A DNA stretch of 64,000 nucleotides from a candidate division WOR-3 bacterium. Lineage in GTDB: Bacteria; Hydrothermota; Hydrothermia; UBA1063. Numbering within the stretch: the first letter of the stretch is position 1; the number at the start of each line of letters is the position of its first letter. This document shows, piece by piece, positions 40,165 through 50,400 of the stretch. A program made the translations under genes and the position numbers. Below the pieces are notes generated by a model. That model had not been told where the DNA came from and made no database searches. It saw nothing but the letters and a program-made list of their open reading frames with translations. The stretch spans positions 375,866-439,865 of the forward strand of contig JBDRYS010000001.1 of assembly GCA_039803545.1 (NCBI GenBank), in the 5' to 3' direction.

Positions 40165-42560
40165 TACCCCTCCTTAAAAATTCTAAGCTTCTTGAGCAGT
40201 TTGTTTATAGAGTTATTTTCATCCTTAGATTCATGGTGGTAATATTTGTAATACTTGTAATAATGCCTTTCTGCCCTTTTGTAAAAGTTTAAAACAAATC
40301 CTACGAGTTGTATGTTTTCGGGAAGGGAGGAGGTGAATTCTATTAGTAGTCTCTTGGGCGTATAATCTGCCCTAACTACGAGTAACATATGTCCTGCAAA
40401 GTCTGCGAGGGTGTTAACTTCAGCGACTGGAAGAACTGGTGGTGTGTCAAGGATAACAATGTCAAAATTCTCCGTTAATAATTCTCTGATCTTTTTAAGA
40501 TCAAAGGCGTCGAGTATTTTGAGTACATTCAGTGAGTTTTCCCCAGCAGGCAAAACAAACAAATTCTGCTGTGCTGATGGATAGGGTTTTAAGATGCTTT
40601 TGGTTACAAGTTCGGTAAATCCATGTTCGTTTGGTACTTCAAAAATTTTGTGGAGAGAGGGCTTTCTAAGGTCACCATCAATTACTAAAGTTCTATAGCC
40701 AGCAAGGCTATAAGCTAACGCAAGATTTGCTGCTATTGTCGATTTGCCTTCATTTTCAATAATACTCGTAACGGCAATTATTTTGGGGAAGCCTTTCGTT
40801 AAAATATCTACGTTGAATCTCAGTTTCTTGAAGGCTTCTGCTTCAGGGCTCAAAGGGTTTTTGTGAATAATTAAAGTACTATATTTTCCTCCGTCATGGT
40901 TGGAAAAAGGCGGTATTTTGCCAACGCAGGGTTTGCCCAAAATTGTTTCTACCTCAGTTGAAAACTTGACGGAGTCGTCAATGTAATAGAGAGAAAGTGT
41001 GAGGAAGAGTCCCAATAAGCTGCCCAAAATTATGCTGATGAATATTGTTTGAACTTTCTTAGGTAAAACTGGTGCTGTGGGGATCATTGCATAGTCAACA
41101 ATTCTAACATCTGAAATCTTTGATGCTTCTTCGATCTTAGTCTGTTCAAGCTTTTCCAGGAGAAGGTTATAAATTCCTGAGAGTGCCTGTATTTTTCTCT
41201 TAATTTTGCTATACATTAATGCATTTTCTGGTAGTGTAGATATTTTACCTTCAAATACTCTCAAGGCAGAATCTATGGCAGCGCTTTTAGCAGATAGTGT
41301 CACTAATTCTACCTGATTTTTAATTAGTTGCTGGATTAATTGTTGAAATACCGGATCAGAAGTAGAGGGAATTGATTGTTCGACTACTTCTTGCTGGGTC
41401 TTACTCAATGACGTTTTTATTTCGTTTATTTGATTTTCGATGGCTCTTATCTCTGGGTTTTCGGAATTGTATTTCTCCAGAAGCGAAGCCTTTTTAAGTT
41501 CGAGTTCATAAAGTTTGTTTTGTAAAGAGAGGATTCGAGGATCACCGCCGGTTTCTAAACTGGTTGCTATTTTTGCATATTCTTTAAAGTATCCTTTACC
41601 CTGGATTTCGTCCTTTATTATGGATATTTCTCTTTCAACTTGCGATTTTTCAATGATGGTCTTTGTTTTTTCGAATTCCAAATCGTTCAGTTTTGCAAAA
41701 ATGTCTTTCAAACTTTCGGAGATATTTTCGAGGGCTATGAAGTTATAAGTCCCCAACTTATTTTTGATTTCCGCCAAATCTTTTTCGTAATCTGTTAACT
41801 CCTGCTCGATTTTGGTTATTTGCTCCTCTAAAAACAGTCTTAGAGAACTGGCTTGGAACCTCGCATCCTCTAAGGTGAATTCATAGTAACCCTGTGCTAC
41901 ACGCTCCGCTATCTCTTTTGCCAGAACTGGATCCTTTGCGCGTGCCTTTATAACCGCTACAAAGGATTTACCTTCTTGTGAAACTTTTATGTTTCTATAA
42001 AGGTTTTTAATGGTTATGTTTATAGGTTTTATTGCGAATTTTAGAGTTTTCCCATATGCCTTTGGGGATACTGGGTTGACCTTAAGGGTCATACAATTAG
42101 AAGAGGTGATTACACCGTATTGCCCTTCGAGAATTTTTGCCCCTTTTTGGTCTAATATCACGAACCCGATATCAAGGAGTTTGATAGTGTAGATTCCACT
42201 GGGTGCTGAATCGGATATTGCAAGGGTATCTATTCTTAGGTAGTTGTAAAACTTTTTATCAATGGGGTCAAATCTCAGGTTTAGCTGATCGACTACTTTT
42301 TTCAAAATGATTTTTGACTTTATTAGCTCGAGCTGAGTTGGGATGTCATTCCATGGAGTTGTAACACCGGCAAGCACCATTTCTGTAACTGATGAGGCGC
42401 CAGACAGTCTTACCCTGGTTTCCGATTCGTATACCGGCTGTTTAAAAACTATGTAGAGTACAGCTAAGATGATGGTTATAGTAAAGGCTAAAAGGCCATA
42501 TTTGCCTTTTCTGAATAATGCTTCTTTTAAATCCTCAAGGCTAAATTCTTCGTTGTTCAT
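40164..42560 (-). CDS. Wzc-like polysaccharide co-polymerase / bacterial tyrosine kinase
   Basis: A 798-residue inner-membrane protein. The N-terminal Wzz domain has TM1 (LLAFTITIILAVLYIVF), a long periplasmic coiled coil and TM2 (IFISIILGSLLGLFLTLSLYY). The C-terminal BY-kinase has Walker A TSIIENEGKSTIAANLALAY, Walker A' LVIDGDLRKPSLH and Walker B FDIVILDTPPVLP. The tail has a tyrosine cluster (YKRAERHYYKYYKYYHHES), the site of autophosphorylation in this family. It controls polymer length and export. The kinase Walker A lacks the usual leading Gly (NEGKST instead of GEGKST). The gene leads the exopolysaccharide operon; a TATAAT box lies 7 nt before its ATG. Confidence 0.92.
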   Translation of the reverse strand: MNNEEFSLEDLKEALFRKGKYGLLAFTITIILAVLYIVFKQPVYESETRVRLSGASSVTEMVLAGVTTPWNDIPTQLELIKSKIILKKVVDQLNLRFDPIDKKFYNYLRIDTLAISDSAPSGIYTIKLLDIGFVILDQKGAKILEGQYGVITSSNCMTLKVNPVSPKAYGKTLKFAIKPINITIKNLYRNIKVSQEGKSFVAVIKARAKDPVLAKEIAERVAQGYYEFTLEDARFQASSLRLFLEEQITKIEQELTDYEKDLAEIKNKLGTYNFIALENISESLKDIFAKLNDLEFEKTKTIIEKSQVEREISIIKDEIQGKGYFKEYAKIATSLETGGDPRILSLQNKLYELELKKASLLEKYNSENPEIRAIENQINEIKTSLSKTQQEVVEQSIPSTSDPVFQQLIQQLIKNQVELVTLSAKSAAIDSALRVFEGKISTLPENALMYSKIKRKIQALSGIYNLLLEKLEQTKIEEASKISDVRIVDYAMIPTAPVLPKKVQTIFISIILGSLLGLFLTLSLYYIDDSVKFSTEVETILGKPCVGKIPPFSNHDGGKYSTLIIHKNPLSPEAEAFKKLRFNVDILTKGFPKIIAVTSIIENEGKSTIAANLALAYSLAGYRTLVIDGDLRKPSLHKIFEVPNEHGFTELVTKSILKPYPSAQQNLFVLPAGENSLNVLKILDAFDLKKIRELLTENFDIVILDTPPVLPVAEVNTLADFAGHMLLVVRADYTPKRLLIEFTSSLPENIQLVGFVLNFYKRAERHYYKYYKYYHHESKDENNSINKLLKKLRIFKEG

Positions 42561-42567
42561 GTAAATA

Positions 42568-42596
42568 ATTATACATTCAAGCTCAAGAAAACAAAA
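42568..42596 (-). promoter_or_regulatory. promoter of the exopolysaccharide operon
   Basis: Minus strand TATAAT (42568-42573), 7 nt before the ATG; the -35 at 17 bp is weak (TTTTGT, 42591-42596). There is no Shine-Dalgarno in the gap. Confidence 0.55.
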
Positions 42597-42628
42597 AACA
42601 ATGAATGTGGAAGGTTTAGAGTTTCGGC

Positions 42629-42657
42629 TTGAAAAATTTTCAAAGTGGTGTTAAATT
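42629..42657 (+). promoter_or_regulatory. promoter of polX
   Basis: TTGAAA (42629-42634), 17-bp spacer, TAAATT (42652-42657), 7 nt to ATG 42665. This geometry decides that ATG rather than the open frame beginning at 42629. Confidence 0.6.
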
Positions 42658-42664
42658 AAATAAC

Positions 42665-44389
42665 ATGAAAATAAATAAAGTTCTTGCAAAAAAATTTGAG
42701 GAGCTTGCCAATGCCCTTGATTTTTTGGGTGAAAATCCCTTTAAGGTTCGAGCCTATTTGAAAGTGGCCAGGGTATTGGAAGAATTACCTGAAGATGTTA
42801 CTGAAATCTATAAGACGCAGGGTTTTGAAGGTCTTGAAAGGATCCCTGGTATAGGAGAAGGCATTGCGAAGAAGATAGTTGAGTTTATTGAAAAAGGTAC
42901 CTTTGAAAAATATGAAGAGGTGATGTCGAAGGTCCCCGCAGATCTCTTGAAATTGATGGATGTGCCAGGGGTCGGGCCGAGAACATTGAAGTTAATTTAC
43001 GACAAATTTAAGGTCACAACGATGGACGAATTTATTAAGATCCTCGATGACCCTCGAATCCTTACCCTTCCAGGCATGGGTGAGAAAAAGATTGAGAATA
43101 TTAAACGAGGCCTCGAACTTTATTTAAGTATGCAGGAGAGGATTCCTCTCGGTATAGCAGTTAATATTGTTGAAGATATCATAGAGTATATGAAAGAATC
43201 CAAAAAAGTGGAGTTGATATCTGGTTGTGGCTCTTATAGAAGGATGAAAGAGACAGTGGGGGATATTGACATACTGGTTGTTGGAGAAGACGGCGCTAAG
43301 TTAATTGAACATTTCACAAAATTTCCATCTGTTACTGATGTTTTGGCCTCTGGAGATACTAAGGGCTCTGTAATTGTCGAAGGTAAGTATCAGGTTGATA
43401 TGAGGGTAGTAGGGAGGGAATCATGGGGTGCTGCATTGCAGTATTTTACCGGTTCAAAGAATCACAACATTAAGTTGAGGACTATTGCGAAGGCTAAAGG
43501 GTTGAAAATATCGGAGTATGGGGTATTTAGAGAGGAAAAGCTTATAGCAGGTGCAGAAGAGGAAGATGTTTATAAATCCCTCGGGTTACCATGGATACCC
43601 CCGGAATTGAGAGAAGATCAGGGGGAAATTGAGGCTGCAATGAGTGGTGATCTGCCGGTTTTATTGGGGTATAACGAAGTAAAGGGTGATCTCCATGTCC
43701 ATTCAAATTACTCCGACGGAACTTCATCCCTTGAGGAACTGGTGGAGTTTGCGAGGAAAATGGGGTATCAATATTTGGGTATATGCGACCATTCGAGGTC
43801 AGCTAAGTATGCTGGTGGTTTAGAAATCGATGAGCTTAGAGAAAGAAATAGAGAAATTGATAGAATAAACAAGTCCTTCAAGGATTTCGTTTTATTGAAA
43901 GGCGCTGAGGTAGATATTCTGAGTGATGGTCAATTAGACTATCCAGATGAAGTACTTAGGGAACTTGACTTCGTTGTTGCTTCTATACACATATGGAAGA
44001 AAAATGAAGATGCGACTCAAAGAATTATAAAGGCTATGGAAAATCCTTATGTAACAATAATTGGTCATCCAACTGGGAGACTCATAGGACAGAGGGAAGG
44101 CTATCACGTGGATATCGATACAATTATCGATAAAGCTGTAGAAACGAAAACCTTTTTAGAGATGAATGCCTACTATGAAAGGCTGGACTTTAATGACGTT
44201 AATGCGAGGAAGGCTAAAGAAAAAGGGGCATTGCTTGTTATTAATACAGATGCCCACCACGTTGGGCAACTTCCGATGATAAGACTTGGTATAGGACAGG
44301 CGAGAAGGGCATGGCTCGGTCCACAAGATGTGGTGAACACAAGGAATCTTTCAGAAGTTGTGGAGTTGTTGAAGATTAAATTTAAATAA
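42665..44389 (+). CDS. polX: family X DNA polymerase / 3'-5' exonuclease
   Basis: A 574-residue repair polymerase with gap-filling and exonuclease domains. The N-terminal 8-kDa/HhH part has IPGIGEGIAKKIVEFIE and VPGVGPRTLKLIYDKF. The polymerase palm has CGSYRRMKETVGDIDILV (two catalytic Asp) and VDMRVV (third Asp). The C-terminal PHP domain has GDLHVHSNYSDG, GICDHS, GHPTGRL and NTDAHH metal ligands. Length matches Bacillus/Thermus PolX. ATG 42665 is chosen because it starts the conserved N-terminus and lies 7 nt after a -10 box. It converges with the HD-GYP gene, with an 8-bp overlap. Confidence 0.96.
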   Translation: MKINKVLAKKFEELANALDFLGENPFKVRAYLKVARVLEELPEDVTEIYKTQGFEGLERIPGIGEGIAKKIVEFIEKGTFEKYEEVMSKVPADLLKLMDVPGVGPRTLKLIYDKFKVTTMDEFIKILDDPRILTLPGMGEKKIENIKRGLELYLSMQERIPLGIAVNIVEDIIEYMKESKKVELISGCGSYRRMKETVGDIDILVVGEDGAKLIEHFTKFPSVTDVLASGDTKGSVIVEGKYQVDMRVVGRESWGAALQYFTGSKNHNIKLRTIAKAKGLKISEYGVFREEKLIAGAEEEDVYKSLGLPWIPPELREDQGEIEAAMSGDLPVLLGYNEVKGDLHVHSNYSDGTSSLEELVEFARKMGYQYLGICDHSRSAKYAGGLEIDELRERNREIDRINKSFKDFVLLKGAEVDILSDGQLDYPDEVLRELDFVVASIHIWKKNEDATQRIIKAMENPYVTIIGHPTGRLIGQREGYHVDIDTIIDKAVETKTFLEMNAYYERLDFNDVNARKAKEKGALLVINTDAHHVGQLPMIRLGIGQARRAWLGPQDVVNTRNLSEVVELLKIKFK

Positions 44390-45749
44390 GGTATTCCGCT
44401 GGATCTATTCCATATTTCCAGGGGGATTCGACTTTCACAATTTCAATTTCTGATTGGCTCAAATCGAGCGTTCTGTGCCTTTGGTCTTTACCCTCTGCGT
44501 CTTTTATAACGAGCACTACTGGCTTGTGGAGCTTTTCGGGGTCCTGGGGTTGCCCTACCACGAGTCCCCATTCACCCGTAGACAGGAAAACAAGACTTCC
44601 CATTGGGTATAAACCAAGTAAGTTTATGAAATGTTTCGATAAAAGGGGATCAAAAAGTTTTCCAGAATATTTTACAAGATAGGCAATAGCTTCTGCTGGT
44701 GACATAGGAATTGGGTTGTAAAACCTCGGTGTAGTAACCGCATCGTAAAAATCTGCGATCTGAATGATCCTTGAATACAGTGATATGCCATTTTTGATAA
44801 AATCAGGATAACCTGAGCCATCATATCCTTTTTGATGTTCTAAGATTGAAAGTAATATGGGTGCGGTTTCTTCTGAAAGCCCCATTAAGTCAAGAGTGAT
44901 TCTAAACCCGTTGATAGGATGAGTTCTTACAATTTTCCATTCTTCTTCAGTAAGAAGTGATTCTTTTTTAAGAATGTTTCTTGGAATGTTTATCATCCCA
45001 ATATCATGAAGCAAAGCTGCCTGACCTAATTTCAGTAATTCTTTACTTTTTAAACCGATACGGACTCCAAGGGAAAGGGCAAGGATTGCCGTGTTAACAG
45101 AGTGGTTATAAAGAAAGTCATCATAATTTTTTACCACCGTTAGTCCAAGAAGCAGACTCTCAGAGGTTTTTAGTGTATCGATGAGATAAAGAACTCCGAC
45201 GGTGAATTTGGTGTAACTTGGTTTAGACAGACTCCCTTGTGTGGAGAGATTTTTAACTAAATTTATCGTTTCGAAGTAAACTTGTTTTACTCTCTTTTTA
45301 GGATCTACTATTTCAGTAGGTTGAACGAGCATGGGAAGTATTTTTATAGACATAATCCCCATGCTGGCGAGATTTTCTTTCAGGTTCTCGTATTTTAGAC
45401 CCTCTTTGGAAAGTTGTTCAAAAAATGTTCCCAACTCTTGCTTGGTAAAGTTACGACTGATTTTTAGCCCTCCAATTTCTTTTTCTTTGAATAGATCGAC
45501 TATTTGCTTAATAACAGGGAAATTGGTAGAGGATATTTTGAGCCTTTCGCCCATGATATATATATGCAATCCTCTAAGGACTATGTTGAATTCCTCTGAC
45601 TGTTTAAGTGCCTCGGAAAGTATTTCGAACAATTCGTCCAGGCTTTTTTCGCTGACATTGTGTTTACTACCATAAAGTTTCACATTGTTATATGCAGCCA
45701 AAAGCTTTACTAAGATTCTGTTTAAATAGTTTTCATCGAAGAGCGCCAT
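44382..45749 (-). CDS. HD-GYP phosphodiesterase with unnamed N-terminal domain
   Basis: A 455-residue putative cyclic dinucleotide phosphodiesterase. The HD-GYP domain spans residues ~215-395: NHSVNTAILALSLGVRIGL, AALLHDIGMINIP (the HD pair), HPINGFRIT, EHQKGYDGSGYP and IIQIADFYDAVTT. The usual HHExxDGxGYP reads HQKGYDGSGYP here, so a metal ligand differs and activity may be altered. The N-terminal ~150 residues (LLAAYNNVKLYGSKH...) resemble the N-terminus of the upstream gene. It is third in a signalling operon with a cyclase/ATPase, 3 bp after the previous stop. Confidence 0.85.
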   Translation of the reverse strand: MALFDENYLNRILVKLLAAYNNVKLYGSKHNVSEKSLDELFEILSEALKQSEEFNIVLRGLHIYIMGERLKISSTNFPVIKQIVDLFKEKEIGGLKISRNFTKQELGTFFEQLSKEGLKYENLKENLASMGIMSIKILPMLVQPTEIVDPKKRVKQVYFETINLVKNLSTQGSLSKPSYTKFTVGVLYLIDTLKTSESLLLGLTVVKNYDDFLYNHSVNTAILALSLGVRIGLKSKELLKLGQAALLHDIGMINIPRNILKKESLLTEEEWKIVRTHPINGFRITLDLMGLSEETAPILLSILEHQKGYDGSGYPDFIKNGISLYSRIIQIADFYDAVTTPRFYNPIPMSPAEAIAYLVKYSGKLFDPLLSKHFINLLGLYPMGSLVFLSTGEWGLVVGQPQDPEKLHKPVVLVIKDAEGKDQRHRTLDLSQSEIEIVKVESPWKYGIDPAEYLI

Positions 45750-45752
45750 CCT

Positions 45753-47393
45753 TTACTCCTTAAATTGTTTTAATGCCTCTGAGCACATTTCTCTAATCTT
45801 ATTATCTTTTGTTTTTTTGACAGCCTCAATGAGGAGCAGGTAAACTTTTCTTTTGTTTGATTCTACCATAGAGTTTACGAGAAACTGGATTGTCTCATAG
45901 TATTTTTTTGCTTTTGTAATCTTATTCAATAGGGATAAATTTTGGGTAAGGATGTTTCTGACGGTTTCTTCAACTGCAGGGTAATCGATATATTCAGGTA
46001 TTAGGCTCATAAATTGTTTCTTTTCTAAAACGTCAAATTTATAAAATAATTCTTCGCTTTTGAGTCTTTCAACAATCAGATTAACGAAAGATTTTCTCGG
46101 GTTTCTTTTCATTTCAAGGTAAGTACTCATCCTCACCGAAATGTCATTGTCGTAAAAGAAGGGGGTTAAATCGCCTTCAATAGCAGAAAGTGCTTCCAAT
46201 AGGCTCTTTTTTAGATTTTTGTCTACAGTCAGCTGAAGGTCTGTTAGGAAATCTTTTGCCTGACTGTATTTCCCAACTGATATAAACTCAAGACCGGCTA
46301 TGAGGATTTTTTCGTTTTTCTTGTTAGTTATTATGTAATTTAATATTCTTTGTGGGTCAAAATTTTGCATGTTTATCATGGACCTGAATATGAGCTGTCT
46401 CTGACTCTTTTGGGGTAATTCCGTAGCAATTTTAAAAAGTGTAAGTGCTGCACTAGAATCAAGTCCTGTCAGGAATAATTCTAGCTCTTTTGGCCTATTA
46501 TCGATGTGATTTTTGATTACATTTTCTATTAACGAGGGTTCGGAAAGCCTTTTTAGCAGTGAATCGATTGCCTTTGCTTTATCCGCATTTTCTAAATTTG
46601 CTTTCAGCGCCTTGAGGTCATGAATAACCCTGGATACCCTGCTTATACCCGAGTCATTTATCTCCAGCAGTATAAACTCCTCAATTGCTTTAAGCAGTGG
46701 CTCAATTTCTTCTGCCGCTTCCAATACTATGATGGTATAAAGGTAATGCAATACCTTTTCAAGATGGTTTGTTTCTCTTTCTTTTGAAATTTCTTCGCTC
46801 AGTTTTTGCTCTTCTTCGAAAGATATTGTAAAGACCTCCCTTGACTCGATTATGATTGGTATTTCAATGGTCGTTGAAATTTGGCCTTCAACTTCTACAG
46901 GTTCTGAGGTGGGCTCTGTTTCTTTGAGTTTTAAAAGATCCTGGTACGTTTCAGGTACTACTACATTTTGGTCTTGTAGAAATTCTGGCATGAACTCGAA
47001 GGTTATGCCGCTGTATTCCTTCTGATTTATCTCATATATTAGGGCAAATTTGTCCTTAGATATATAAGCGTTTTGAATTGCCTCAAAGAAATTTTGGAGA
47101 TCTGTTGCTGTAATATCTGGAGTTATTGTAACACCTCTGATTCCGTGTTTATAAAGAACCCACGCTAAGTTGTCATCGTCCTCATTTTCTTTCCAAATAG
47201 TCTTCCCTTCGATGTTGAGAACTTCTCCCCTTTCTAAAACGAACTCTATGTTTTGTGCTTTAATACTTGTTTTTAAATTTTCCCACAGCTGAGTTAAAAA
47301 ATATTTAGGTATTTCATGTCCTTTTGGATAAATTTTGTAGGCTCGGAAGGTCTTATTTAATAAATTGAATACACCTTTTATATCCACGTTCAT
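45753..47393 (-). CDS. helical-repeat protein sharing the N-terminal domain of the HD-GYP protein
   Basis: A 546-residue cytosolic protein not matched to a named family. Residues ~1-150 resemble the N-terminus of the HD-GYP gene next to it. LLNKTFRAYKIYPKGHEIPK, VLERGEVLNIEGKTI and VTITPDITATDLQNFFEAI parallel LLAAYNNVKLYGSKH, IVLRGLHIYIMGERL and ISRNFTKQELGTFFEQL. The remainder is HEAT-like helical repeats, with a Glu-rich linker between. It has no catalytic motif. Placed between cyclase and phosphodiesterase, it may be an adaptor of the same pathway. The ATG is 17 bp downstream of the cyclase stop. Confidence 0.6.
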   Translation of the reverse strand: MNVDIKGVFNLLNKTFRAYKIYPKGHEIPKYFLTQLWENLKTSIKAQNIEFVLERGEVLNIEGKTIWKENEDDDNLAWVLYKHGIRGVTITPDITATDLQNFFEAIQNAYISKDKFALIYEINQKEYSGITFEFMPEFLQDQNVVVPETYQDLLKLKETEPTSEPVEVEGQISTTIEIPIIIESREVFTISFEEEQKLSEEISKERETNHLEKVLHYLYTIIVLEAAEEIEPLLKAIEEFILLEINDSGISRVSRVIHDLKALKANLENADKAKAIDSLLKRLSEPSLIENVIKNHIDNRPKELELFLTGLDSSAALTLFKIATELPQKSQRQLIFRSMINMQNFDPQRILNYIITNKKNEKILIAGLEFISVGKYSQAKDFLTDLQLTVDKNLKKSLLEALSAIEGDLTPFFYDNDISVRMSTYLEMKRNPRKSFVNLIVERLKSEELFYKFDVLEKKQFMSLIPEYIDYPAVEETVRNILTQNLSLLNKITKAKKYYETIQFLVNSMVESNKRKVYLLLIEAVKKTKDNKIREMCSEALKQFKE

Positions 47394-47410
47394 ATTGCTA
47401 AAATTTTATA

Positions 47411-50400
47411 TCAAGTTTCACTTTTATTCAAGTTTTCAAGGTATGGGATTAGGTTGATATAATTGTACTTTCTCATCTCTTCTTGAATTTGTTTGATTTT
47501 GGCATTTCTGACAGTGGTATCTGAATCTTCAATAAAACCGTATTGGATCACGCTAAGCAATATTTTATAGATTGGGAGACGAAGAATATCAAGTTGAGCG
47601 AGAGTTTCCTCTGTTATTAGAAATTTCTCGAGCTTATCAATATCATTGTTATAGACAACATTTCCAAATTCGAAAATTATTGAACTTTCACGAATTGCCT
47701 TGATTTTGATATTATCTCTTCTTTGTCTCAAGATTTGATTCCCTTTATCCAAGCTTCCTTTGAGGTAATGGTAAATTAGCAGGACCGAATTGTAGTGGGC
47801 AAAGTCTAATATATTTTCAGTGCGTTCTGACAAAACGAAAAGCAGCCTATTTATAAGCTCGTCGATGGTTTCATCTTTCATTAAAGCCAGATATAGGAGG
47901 AGGGCATAGAGCAGTAAGATAAGTATTTCCGAGTTTGCGTATGCAAAATCGGCCTTCTTTAAGTAGTTAATGCCCATTTTTGGGTTTCCTGCAAGAAACT
48001 CAGTTATTCCTTTAAGAATTTCAAGCATGTTGTTTATTTTGTACCATTCGGGGTTTTCCGTGATTTTCAGTGTTGTGGGAAGTTCATCATAAAGATAGGT
48101 GTTACCTATGAATAGGTTCGTCGCCCACGAATAGATTCTATTCAAGTTTAATAGTTTTCTTTCTCCAATTTGCTGTAAGACTTCAATAGAAGATGCGAAG
48201 TTTGTTAAGGCACCAAACCTTTCCCCAAGGTATCCTAAATTTAGAACTCCCAAATTGTATAGAATATTCCCGCGGAAAAATTGGTTTGGTATCTCTTCGG
48301 CAATGCTTCGGGCCATATTTAGTAATTTTTGCGCCTGAGCAAATTCACCTTGCTCTCTCTTTACAATGGAATCAAAAATTAAGAGCCTCACGTAATTAAT
48401 CTCGTCGTATTCTTTCTTTATAATATTTTTAGAAGCTTCGATTTTTTCACGCGCGGAATCATACTGGCTGGAATCCAAGAGGATCCTAATTTTGCTAAGC
48501 ATGAACTCGGGAAAAGAGCGCTCGTCGACTTTGAACTCGATATCATCTAATAAAGTCAGTAAGTTATTCACTAGTTCTTTGCCGCCCAGGTTATGGATAT
48601 GTTCTATGTTTAGTTCTATAAATTTTGCAAACTCCACTGGCTTTGCATTTTTCATTTTTTTGATGATTGTTTCAGTAGAAAGCTCTTCGAATTCGTAGGG
48701 ATTCTTTTCAAGGGTTGCATAGGTTTTGAAAATTTCATAGAAAGTTAGAGGTAAATAATTTTTAAAGGTCTCAAGATTTGCCAATAGATTGTTTATGTGT
48801 CCACTGAGATAGTTGATCTGGATTTTCATTTGATAACAATTGCTAAGTTTATAAGATTCCTTTAATTCACTCGCAATGAGAATTGCTTTTTGGATTTTTT
48901 CTTCAGCTTCGTGGAAAAGCCCTACTTTCATAAGAGATTCGGCGTATTGATAAAAAAGGTCGTAAATTGTCTCTTTGTCGATCTCTAACCTTAAATCTGA
49001 CAATTTTTGGAAGATCTCTTCTGCTTTTCTAAATTTTGAACATGCTGCGGAATACATTCTGATATTAGTTAAATTAACTCCTGACTTGTAATTATAGTAG
49101 AAGGCCTTTTGTAGGGCTTCTCCCAGTTCAAAATGGTAAGCAAGGCTCTCGTAGAATTCCTCGAGGTGGTTACTGTACAATTTCTCGATTGCTTCTCCAA
49201 CCTTTTTATGCAACTCTTTTTGCTCTTTTTTCGGCAACAAACTGTAAGCAGCATCTCGAACAAAAGAATGTTTGAAGATATAATAGTCTTCTTTAGTTTT
49301 ATCTGCATAGGCAATACCTGATTCTTCTAATTTTCTAAGATGAAATTCGAGGTCTTCGCGTTGCCAAATTTCCTGTAAAATTCTTTTGTTAAATTCTCTC
49401 CCTATTACCGACGCTATTTTAGCTACTTGTTTTGTGTCGGTTGGCAATTTGTCAATTTCTTGCAGGAACAGGTTTGTGATTTTATCAGGGATTGATGCTT
49501 GACTCAAGCTTCTGGTAAGCAAAAGTTTTCCATCTTTTATCTGGAAAAAGCCGTCCCTGAAAATCCTTTCGATAAGCTCTTCTATAAATAGAGGGTTACC
49601 TTCTGTTTTACTGTACACGAGGTTAACAAACTCGGCGGGTAACTCTTGCACCTCAAGAAGATTCTTGATGAGCTCCTCTGATTCTTCTTTTGTCAAATTT
49701 TGTAGCATGATGTTTTCTGTAAGCGAGAGTTCCGGCAGCAGGATTGTTTTTGTAGGCCTGTAAGTGAGAAGGTAAAATATTCTTAAATTAGCTGTTTTTT
49801 CGATTAAAAATTTGAGTAAATCTAATGTGGCTTCATCTATCCAGTGAATATCCTCGAATATTAAAAATACGGGCTTATTTTGTGAAAGGCTCTTAAAAAT
49901 CTCAAAGAACGCTTCAAAAATGTCTGATTTCTCTTTTAACTTGAAGTCATGTTCGAGACCTAAGAGGTTTAGGATCACTTGCTCACTAACTGAGGGTACA
50001 TTGTATTTTCCAAAAATGCGGTGTAGTTTTATTTTTCTTACTTCTTTGCTGTCCTCGGGTTTTATTTCAGCCAGTGCTTTTATTATCTCCATAAAAGGTT
50101 CATATGCAGACTCTTTGCTTTGGCTTTTACAAAGGGCCTCAAGTATTAAAAAGTCTTTATATTCTTTGCAAAATTTTTTAATTTCGTACTTCATTCTTGA
50201 CTTTCCAACGCCAGCCTCCCCTATTATAGCAGCTGAGACGCCGTTTCCATTTTCAACCATGGTCAAGAGGTTCTGTAGTCTTTCAAATTCTTTTTTACTT
50301 CCCACAAGCGGTACCAATTTACCCTTGAAGGTAGGGATTGAACCATATTCCAAGAGTTTTGGTTTTACGTATTCGTAAAGAAAAATAGGTTCTTCTCTGC

